Source of the DNA: an uncultured Blautia sp.
GTDB taxonomy: Bacteria > Bacillota > Clostridia > Lachnospirales > Lachnospiraceae
Reading direction: 5' to 3'
DNA: 9,468 bases
Assembly (NCBI GenBank): GCA_946629475.1
Contig: CAMOXX010000098.1
Span: forward strand, 1-9,468
Part shown: in pieces, positions 1 to 5,044 of the stretch
Layout of the letters: every line of letters begins with the position of its first letter
How positions within the stretch are numbered: the first letter of the stretch is position 1
Notes under the pieces: generated by a model
The model's database searches: none
What the model saw: only the letters and a program-made list of their open reading frames with translations
What the model was told of the DNA's origin: nothing
Position numbers and translations under genes: made by a program

Positions 1-23
1 ATTCCTTGGGGGCCGATGGTATC

Positions 24-923
24 TCATTCAGGCTCATCAGGCCGCTTATCCCTTACTTCCAATTCCTGTCTGTATAATCTGTAGTTTTGGGGACTGACAG
101 TGAATCTTTTCTTGAATGCTTTCGAAAAAACCAGTGCGTCGCGGTACCCTGCATTCTGGGCGACCTCTTTGACCGGCTGGTCAGTATTCGTTAACAGATA
201 GGCGGCCTTGCGCATTCTGAAGTCTATGAGAAACTCCTGGGCCGACATGTTGTATTCCTTTTTAAACAAGTGATTCAGATAGGCGCGGGAAATACCGATC
301 ATGGAAGCAATATCGGTAATCGTGATGTCACGCTTATAGTTCGTACTGATGAAATCCACTGCCTGCGAGACATAATCATTGGACTGCCCCTTTTTGTAAG
401 CCGAACCGGGCAGGTCCGCTATTTTACCGGCATTTGCACAGAGGAGGGACAAAATCCTGAATAATGCCGATTCCCTGAAGAGAATGTCTTCATAACTGAG
501 TGTGATATGCTCCAGCATTTCATTCCAGATCCCGAGATAGTCGTCCGGCGAAGGAGAGGGGAGAACGAGTCTGTTCCTGGTAAAACCGCACTCGCTCAGG
601 ATCGATTCGACGCGATTTCCTTTGAAACCGATCCAGACGTAACTCCAGGGCGCTCTGCTGTCCGCACAGTAGACAACAGGCTTGCCGGGAAGGATCAGGA
701 ACATTTGTCCGGCTGACAGTGTCCAGGTATTGTTGTTAGCCGTATAGAAGCCCTGTCCGGAAATGATAAGGTGAATGATGTATTCGTCGCGCGTCCCGGC
801 GAACACATGGTAGGGCCTGCATTTCTCTGTCCCGTAATGGATCAGCGAGAGCTCGGAGGAGGTTTCCTGCAGATCTTCAAGGCATCTGAAGTTGTTCTCA
901 TCTGTGAATTTACTTGTACGCAT
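24..923 (-). CDS. AraC-family transcriptional regulator, probable activator of the divergent sugar operon
   Basis: A 299-residue protein with the usual AraC/XylS sugar-regulator layout. The N-terminal half contains a cupin-like sensor domain (about residues 48-99, with the runs HLIISGQGF and AGQMFLILPG), which in this family binds the inducer. The C-terminal part has two helix-turn-helix units: about residues 200-223 (ITDIASMIGISRAYLNHLFK) and about 250-282 (VKEVAQNAGYRDALVFSKAF, then FTVSPQNYR). The second is the well-conserved AraC signature. The frame stays open upstream to 1136, but that would run through the promoter region. I chose ATG at 923 because AGGA (930-933, minus strand) lies six bases before it; ATG at 929 (two residues longer) has that AGGA directly against it. 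Divergent orientation next to the transport operon supports a local regulator of the MsmR/RafR type. The family call is firm; the inducer and the activator role are inferred. Confidence 0.93.
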   Translation of the reverse strand: MRTSKFTDENNFRCLEDLQETSSELSLIHYGTEKCRPYHVFAGTRDEYIIHLIISGQGFYTANNNTWTLSAGQMFLILPGKPVVYCADSRAPWSYVWIGFKGNRVESILSECGFTRNRLVLPSPSPDDYLGIWNEMLEHITLSYEDILFRESALFRILSLLCANAGKIADLPGSAYKKGQSNDYVSQAVDFISTNYKRDITITDIASMIGISRAYLNHLFKKEYNMSAQEFLIDFRMRKAAYLLTNTDQPVKEVAQNAGYRDALVFSKAFKKRFTVSPQNYRLYRQELEVRDKRPDEPE

Positions 924-933
924 TGCCATTCCT
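921..933 (-). promoter_or_regulatory. Ribosome binding site that decides the regulator start
   Basis: Read on the minus strand, the sequence is AGGA (933-930), ATGGCA, then ATG (923-921). The spacing of six bases favours the second of two closely spaced ATG codons. The Shine-Dalgarno match is only four bases, consistent with modest expression of a regulator. Confidence 0.5.
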
Positions 934-970
934 GACGATAGAAACAATTGACGGAAACTGCTTAATAAAC

Positions 971-999
971 ATTCTAACAAGAACGGCAGATGTTGATAA
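971..999 (-). promoter_or_regulatory. Candidate sigma-A promoter of the AraC-family gene
   Basis: On the minus strand, TTATCA (999-994, four of six matches to TTGACA) is followed after exactly 17 bases by TAGAAT (976-971, five of six matches to TATAAT). The -10 is preceded by TGT, giving an extended -10 (TGnTAGAAT). Transcription would start near 964, leaving a leader of about 40 bases before the ATG at 923. Read by eye only; no start site has been measured. Confidence 0.5.
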
Positions 1000-1008
1000 C
1001 TATAGTTA
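997..1008. promoter_or_regulatory. Perfect 12-bp palindrome, possible operator over the regulator -35
   Basis: TAACTATAGTTA reads the same on both strands and overlaps the last three bases of the candidate -35 of the regulator gene (994-999). That position would suit an autorepression site or a site for another dimeric regulator. The sequence is AT-rich and short, so chance is a real alternative. Confidence 0.3.
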
Positions 1009-1010
1009 AT

Positions 1011-1050
1011 ATATTGACATATTTTGATCGATTTTGACATATATAAAACG
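1011..1050. repeat. Four 10-bp phased AT-rich repeats; candidate AraC-type operator
   Basis: Four adjacent decamers resemble each other: ATATTGACAT (1011-1020), ATTTTGATCG (1021-1030), ATTTTGACAT (1031-1040) and ATATAAAACG (1041-1050). Within them TTGACATAT occurs exactly twice, at 1014-1022 and 1034-1042, a 20-bp offset. A third GACATA follows at 1050-1055. AraC-family monomers with two helix-turn-helix units commonly bind direct repeats about two helical turns apart, so this is the best candidate activator site in the intergenic region. The binding role is inferred from spacing and position. Confidence 0.45.
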
Positions 1051-1074
1051 ACATACGCTTGCTTGCAGAGACCA

Positions 1075-1103
1075 TTTTCCGCAATGTGGTGATTATTTAC
1101 AAT
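1075..1103 (+). promoter_or_regulatory. Weak candidate promoter of the sugar-uptake operon
   Basis: TACAAT at 1098-1103 matches five of six bases of the -10 consensus. The position 17 bases upstream holds TTTTCC (1075-1080), only three of six matches to TTGACA. A good -10 with a poor -35 fits a promoter that needs an activator, and the phased repeats at 1011-1050 lie upstream of it. The start would be near 1110, about 54 bases before the first ATG. TTGACA at 1014-1019 and 1034-1039 were considered as -35 elements, but no convincing -10 lies at the right distance. Confidence 0.3.
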
Positions 1104-1131
1104 AAACACAGTTAATAAATGTTCCACACCA

Positions 1132-1145
1132 ATCATTTTAATGAT
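1132..1145. promoter_or_regulatory. Short inverted repeat just upstream of the binding-protein ribosome site
   Basis: ATCATT, two bases, then AATGAT form a perfect 6+6 inverted repeat ending five bases before the GGAGG ribosome site (1151-1155) of the binding-protein gene. It lies downstream of the proposed transcription start, so it could be an operator (roadblock repression) or a weak leader hairpin. It is AT-rich and short, and its role is not established. Confidence 0.25.
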
Positions 1146-1163
1146 AAAACGGAGGAAAATGTC

Positions 1164-2486
1164 ATGAAAAAAAGAATTTTAGCAGGCGTGATGGCTGCTG
1201 TTATGGTAGCAACCATGGTGGCATGCGGATCGTCCGGCGGCGGAAGCGCTGAGAGCGCGGGCGGCGGAAACGACGGAAGCGGTGGAAAGACAATCACCGT
1301 GGCGATCTGGGATCCGAACCAGCTGGAAGGACTGCAGAAGATTGCAGACGAGTGGGGGGCAGCTAATGGCTGCACAGTAGAATTTACGGTTCCCGGCTGG
1401 GACGGTTACTGGACAATGCTGGAAGCAGGAGTTTCCGGCGGCGAAATGCCGGATGTCTTCTGGATGCATTCCAATAACGCTGCCAAGTATATGGGATCAG
1501 GCGTTCTCCTTAATATGGACAGCTACATCGAAAAGGATGAGACCATTGATCTGAACAATTACTTTGAGGGAATCACTGAACTGTATACCTATGATGGCGC
1601 GCATTACGCAATCCCCAAGGACCATGATACGATCGCTGTCATTTACAACAAGGCTATCTTCGACAAATACGGTGTGGAGCATCCTACAGCTGACTGGACA
1701 TGGGAGAAGTTTGCGGAGATCGCGCAGCAGATCTCGGACAAAGGCGCAGCTGACGGCGTATATGGCACATACTGCAACACAGGAAGCAATCAGGATACAT
1801 GGTATAACATCATCTATTCTTACGGCGGAGAAGTTATTTCAGAAGACAAGAAGGCTTCCGGCTATGATAATCCTGCAACGATCGAGGCTATGAAATTCGT
1901 TGCGGAGAAGATCCTTCCCGCATGCCCTTCCCCGGATTCCATGGCATCCACCGGCGGCGACACCATGTTCCTTTCCGGTCTTGTCGGAATGATCTGCCAG
2001 GGTTCCTGGACAGTCAACAACTTCTATACAGCGGACAACGCTTCTGATTTCGAGTGGGTCATGATGCCCTATGCGGATGTAAACGGAAACGGACAGGCCG
2101 ACGCGGATGAGCGCTGCTCCATCTATAACGGACTTGGCTGGTCCATCTATTCCCAGACTGAGCATCCCGATGAGGCATGGTCACTTGTATCTTATCTGAG
2201 CAGCAAGGAGTCACAGATTAAGCAGTCTGAACTTGGAGTCACAATGGCAGGTTATATCGGCTGCTCCGAGCCCTTCGCAAAGGCATTTGGCGATATGGAT
2301 GTATCCGCTTTCGTAGATATTGAAGAGCAGGGCAGACTTGTATTCCGTCCTTATTCCAAGAGCACATCGATCTGGGAAGATGATGCGTCTCAGGCACTGG
2401 TGCCGGTTTGGTCCAACCCTTCTTTGATGGAAGAAACCTTGAAGGAAATCGCTGCACAAATGAATAAAACACTGGCAGAAGAGTAA
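1164..2486 (+). CDS. ABC transporter sugar-binding lipoprotein (family 1 extracellular solute-binding protein)
   Basis: A 440-residue protein, normal length for family 1 sugar-binding proteins (SBP_bac_1 type). It starts with a lipoprotein signal: KKR, a hydrophobic stretch, then MVAC with Cys21 as the probable lipidated residue. A Gly/Ser-rich linker (residues 22-41) would tether it to the outer face of the membrane. Family features include ITVAIWD at 44-50, PDVFWMHSNN at 96-105, WTWEKFAEIA at 178-187 and GMICQGSW at 275-282. The start is fixed by GGAGG (1151-1155) eight bases before the ATG at 1164. An upstream in-frame ATG at 1119 would spoil the signal peptide. Residues 305-316 form an unusual EF-hand-like loop, listed separately. 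It heads the operon, so it should be the most abundant product. The family is certain; an alpha-galactoside ligand is inferred from the two enzymes downstream. Confidence 0.95.
   Translation: MKKRILAGVMAAVMVATMVACGSSGGGSAESAGGGNDGSGGKTITVAIWDPNQLEGLQKIADEWGAANGCTVEFTVPGWDGYWTMLEAGVSGGEMPDVFWMHSNNAAKYMGSGVLLNMDSYIEKDETIDLNNYFEGITELYTYDGAHYAIPKDHDTIAVIYNKAIFDKYGVEHPTADWTWEKFAEIAQQISDKGAADGVYGTYCNTGSNQDTWYNIIYSYGGEVISEDKKASGYDNPATIEAMKFVAEKILPACPSPDSMASTGGDTMFLSGLVGMICQGSWTVNNFYTADNASDFEWVMMPYADVNGNGQADADERCSIYNGLGWSIYSQTEHPDEAWSLVSYLSSKESQIKQSELGVTMAGYIGCSEPFAKAFGDMDVSAFVDIEEQGRLVFRPYSKSTSIWEDDASQALVPVWSNPSLMEETLKEIAAQMNKTLAEE
2076..2111 (+). other. EF-hand-type calcium-binding loop within the binding protein
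   Basis: Residues 305-316 read DVNGNGQADADE. This places Asp at loop position 1, Asn at 3 and 5, Gly at 6, Asp at 9 and Glu at 12, the ligand pattern of a canonical 12-residue EF-hand loop and of dockerin repeats. Position 8 is Ala instead of the usual Ile, Leu or Val, and no clear flanking EF helices are visible. The E. coli galactose-binding protein also carries an EF-hand-like calcium loop, although it belongs to a different solute-binding family. Metal binding here is inferred from the motif alone. Confidence 0.5.
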
Positions 2487-2515
2487 TCCTCGCTGCTTTC
2501 TATAACGAATAATCA

Positions 2516-2549
2516 AAAGAGCAGATTGATATTTATTCGTCTGCTCTTT
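2516..2549 (+). terminator. Intercistronic hairpin after the binding-protein gene (attenuator or mRNA-stabilising stem)
   Basis: AAAGAGCAGA (2516-2525) pairs perfectly with TCTGCTCTTT (2540-2549), a 10-bp stem with a 14-base loop. It lies in the 85-base gap between the binding-protein gene and the first permease gene. The following sequence (ATTAAAG) is not a strong U tract, so partial termination or protection of the upstream mRNA end is more likely than full termination. This arrangement is common where the binding protein must greatly outnumber the membrane subunits. The effect on expression is inferred. Confidence 0.55.
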
Positions 2550-2556
2550 ATTAAAG

Positions 2557-2574
2557 AAAGGAGAAAGCATCTTG
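2557..2574 (+). promoter_or_regulatory. Ribosome binding site that supports a TTG start
   Basis: AAAGGAG (2557-2563) lies eight bases before TTG at 2572. The next in-frame ATG at 2584 would be 20 bases away, too far for this site. The strong Shine-Dalgarno sequence at the right distance makes the rare TTG the better start. Confidence 0.6.
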
Positions 2575-3459
2575 AAGAAAAGAATGTCTGTCAGAGCCCG
2601 GACGGAGGCAATCTGGGGGCTCGCATTTATTGCTCCGACGATCATCGGACTGCTGATCCTGAATTATTACCCCATATTTGAAACTGTATGGCAGTCGCTG
2701 TGCAAGACGGGAGATTTCGGTATCGGCAATACATTTATCGGACTTGAGAATTTCAGGACCTTGTTTCATGATAAGGAAGTTTTCAGGACACTGTTCAATT
2801 CTTTCAGATATGCTGTTCTAAGTCTCCCGTTGACAGTAGCGATCTCTCTCGTACTTGCGGTTCTGCTGAACCGGAAAATGAAGATGAGAGGCGTTTACAG
2901 GACTATTTTCTTCCTGCCTATGGTATGCGCGCCGGCTGCGGTCGCAATGGTATGGAAATGGATGTTCAATCAGGACTACGGTCTTTTAAACCATATGCTC
3001 GGCAGAAAAGTGAACTGGGTCACTGATCCCGCCATCGCAATGATTGCGATCGTGATCGTTGGTGTCTGGAGTTCCATCGGCAACAACATGATTCTGCTGA
3101 TCGGCGGTCTCCAGGATATTCCGAAGGACTATTACGAAGCGGCTTCCGTAGATGGTTCCACCGGTGTACATTCCTTCTTCCACATAACAATCCCGCTTCT
3201 GAGCCCCATGCTGTTTTTCATCATTCAGACAGGCATCATGGGAGCCCTGCAGCTCTTCGATCTTCCGTTTATGATCATGGACCAGAGCAGCCGGGCATGG
3301 CCGTCTGTCAAGACGATCACGTATCTCTTCTACGAATATGCGTTTGAAAAGTCCAACAGGGGATATGGCGCGGCAATCATTATGTTCCTGATCGCCATCA
3401 TCAGTCTTTTGACGTTTTTACTGCAAAAATCTGAGAAGAAGTGGGTTCACTACGATTGA
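2572..3459 (+). CDS. ABC sugar transporter permease, MalF/UgpA/MsmF type
   Basis: A 295-residue integral membrane protein with about six predicted membrane segments (near residues 13-33, 80-99, 111-131, 155-178, 207-227 and 268-284). The family's cytoplasmic EAA loop is present: EAA at 189-191, DG at 194-195, then FFHITIPLLSP. This loop docks the ATPase subunit. The short N-terminus before the first segment is typical of the Gram-positive MsmF/UgpA group rather than long E. coli MalF. It begins with TTG, chosen from the ribosome site at 2557-2563; starting at ATG 2584 would remove only four residues. It is separated from the binding-protein gene by a hairpin, so it is probably translated at a lower level. 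It should pair with the next gene product to form the channel. Confidence 0.94.
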   Translation: MKKRMSVRARTEAIWGLAFIAPTIIGLLILNYYPIFETVWQSLCKTGDFGIGNTFIGLENFRTLFHDKEVFRTLFNSFRYAVLSLPLTVAISLVLAVLLNRKMKMRGVYRTIFFLPMVCAPAAVAMVWKWMFNQDYGLLNHMLGRKVNWVTDPAIAMIAIVIVGVWSSIGNNMILLIGGLQDIPKDYYEAASVDGSTGVHSFFHITIPLLSPMLFFIIQTGIMGALQLFDLPFMIMDQSSRAWPSVKTITYLFYEYAFEKSNRGYGAAIIMFLIAIISLLTFLLQKSEKKWVHYD

Positions 3460-3476
3460 ACGGAAAGGAGAATAAG

Positions 3477-4316
3477 ATGAGCTGGCGTACCAAAAAAAAC
3501 TGGACATCCATAATGATTCACACATTTCTGGTCGTTGGATCTGCTGCAATGCTGCTCCCTTTCGCATGGATGGTGCTGACGGCATTTAAGACCAGAAGCG
3601 AATCGATTTCGGTCAATCCGTTCTATATCTTTCCTGCTCACGGATGGCATTTTGAGAACTTTGTGCAAGTATGGAACTCCTATAACTTCCTTGTGCTGTA
3701 TAAGAACACGCTGATTATGATCGCACTGCGCGTGCTGTGTGCCTGCCTTACGGCAACGCTGGCCGGATACTCATTTGGAAGACTGAAGTTCCCTTTTAAG
3801 AACTTTTTCTTTGCACTGATCCTTGTACAGATGATGGTTCCGGGACAGATCTTTATTATCCCGCAGTACCTGATCGTATCCCGCCTGCATATGATGAACA
3901 CTCAGTTTGCTCTGGTGCTTCCGGGCGCAGTCACAGCCTTCGGAACGTATCTGTGCAAACAGGGATACCAAAGTCTTCCGTCTTCACTGGAGGAAGCGGC
4001 GGAACTCGATGGCGCGAATATCGGGCAGCGTTTCCTCTACGTTATGCTTCCGCTCACAAGATCTTCCCTGGTTTCACTGGGAATCTTTACAGCGCTGTTT
4101 GCTTATAAAGACCTGATGTGGCCTATGATCGTCGCTCCTAAGACAAACTGCACCACACTGACAGCAGCGCTTTCCAGGCTTCAGGGGCAGTTCACGAGTA
4201 ATTATCCCCAGCTGATGGCCGGCGCCGTCATGGCGGTCGTCCCCATGCTGATCCTTTATCTCATATTCCAGAAACAGTTTGTCGAAGGCATTGCGACCTC
4301 CGGAGGAAAACTATAA
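3477..4316 (+). CDS. ABC sugar transporter permease, MalG/UgpE/MsmG type
   Basis: A 279-residue membrane protein with about six predicted segments (near residues 12-34, 73-97, 109-130, 142-160, 192-211 and 245-264). The EAA loop reads EEAAELDGA at 172-180, followed by MLPLTRSS. MalG-family hallmarks include an opening segment ending in WMVLTAFKT, QIFIIPQYLI in the middle and a C-terminus ending FVEGIATSGGKL, close to the usual 'GLTAGAVKG' type ending. AAAGGAG (3464-3470) six bases before the ATG at 3477 fixes the start; it is 17 bases after the previous stop, so the two permeases are co-transcribed and probably translated together. No ATPase gene follows, so the energising subunit must be encoded elsewhere. 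Confidence 0.94.
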   Translation: MSWRTKKNWTSIMIHTFLVVGSAAMLLPFAWMVLTAFKTRSESISVNPFYIFPAHGWHFENFVQVWNSYNFLVLYKNTLIMIALRVLCACLTATLAGYSFGRLKFPFKNFFFALILVQMMVPGQIFIIPQYLIVSRLHMMNTQFALVLPGAVTAFGTYLCKQGYQSLPSSLEEAAELDGANIGQRFLYVMLPLTRSSLVSLGIFTALFAYKDLMWPMIVAPKTNCTTLTAALSRLQGQFTSNYPQLMAGAVMAVVPMLILYLIFQKQFVEGIATSGGKL

Positions 4317-4338
4317 AGAAAAATATAAAGGAGAATTT

Positions 4339-5037
4339 ATGAAAATCGGCGGATTCCTTTCGAATGACAGTATGTTTGGAAAAGTGATGACCAAGTTTGG
4401 GACGATGATCGTCCTCAACATTCTGTTCGTCATCAGTTGTCTTCCTTTTATAACAATCGGACCTGCTCTTTCGGCTCTTTATTATTCGATCATTGAGATG
4501 CTGCGGAAAGAGGAGGAAGATATGGTCCTCGGTACCGGAGGAGAGATTAATCCTGTTACAGTCTACTTTAAAGGATTCCGCCGGGACTTTTCCAAGTGTA
4601 TGCTATATTGGATCCTGTTTGTCGGGATCATGATAATGGGAACAATCAACATACAAATATCCGGAAGCTGGAAAGGCATAATGGGGAATCTTACTTATGT
4701 GATCATAAGCGTTATGCTCATCGTTTATGTGATCTTCATCTTTGGTTTCCCGCTGCATTCCCAATACAAAGGCAGCTTTAAAAGAATTGTCAGTATGGCT
4801 CTTCAGACGGCTTTTATTTCACCCGGCAGATCGCTGGCGGTATTGCTCCTTTATTCGGTGCCGCTGGTGCTGATCAGGTACGATGAAGTAAACAAACCAC
4901 TGTACGCTTTTATATTCTGCTTTTTCGGATGCAGTCTTATTGCCGAAATGGCAGTAAAACTGATCAGGCCTGCGATGACGAGTGTCTTAGCCGCCGGCAG
5001 GGCAGAAAGAACTGTGGAGAAAACGGAAGGGACGTGA
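4339..5037 (+). CDS. DUF624 (YesL-type) membrane protein
   Basis: A 232-residue membrane protein with about five predicted segments (near residues 22-48, 87-107, 116-138, 165-181 and 186-204). The first segment carries CLPFITIGPALSALYYSI, the signature of DUF624/YesL proteins, and the FKGFRRDF stretch before the second segment also fits. The biochemical role of the family is not known. It is repeatedly found inside Firmicutes operons for ABC import of oligosaccharides, as with Bacillus subtilis yesL beside the rhamnogalacturonan genes, so a helper role in uptake or transporter assembly is plausible but unproven. AAAGGAG (4327-4333) lies five bases before the ATG. It follows the second permease by 22 bases and precedes the first glycosidase gene by seven. 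Confidence 0.88.
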   Translation: MKIGGFLSNDSMFGKVMTKFGTMIVLNILFVISCLPFITIGPALSALYYSIIEMLRKEEEDMVLGTGGEINPVTVYFKGFRRDFSKCMLYWILFVGIMIMGTINIQISGSWKGIMGNLTYVIISVMLIVYVIFIFGFPLHSQYKGSFKRIVSMALQTAFISPGRSLAVLLLYSVPLVLIRYDEVNKPLYAFIFCFFGCSLIAEMAVKLIRPAMTSVLAAGRAERTVEKTEGT

Positions 5038-5044
5038 GAAAACA

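Noticed and set aside
1014..1059. TTGACA at 1014-1019 and 1034-1039 as -35 elements of the operon promoter
   Set aside because: No acceptable -10 lies 16-18 bases downstream of either; the repeated spacing suits a regulator-binding repeat better.
1050..1063. Possible CcpA cre site on the minus strand (AGCAAGCGTATGTC)
   Set aside because: Only the AAGCG core agrees; several flanking consensus positions fail, so it is too weak to list.
924..1136. In-frame extension of the regulator upstream to an ATG at 1136, adding 71 residues
   Set aside because: It would cross the promoter, palindrome and repeat region, has a composition unlike the family N-terminus, and the ATG at 923 has a ribosome site at good spacing.
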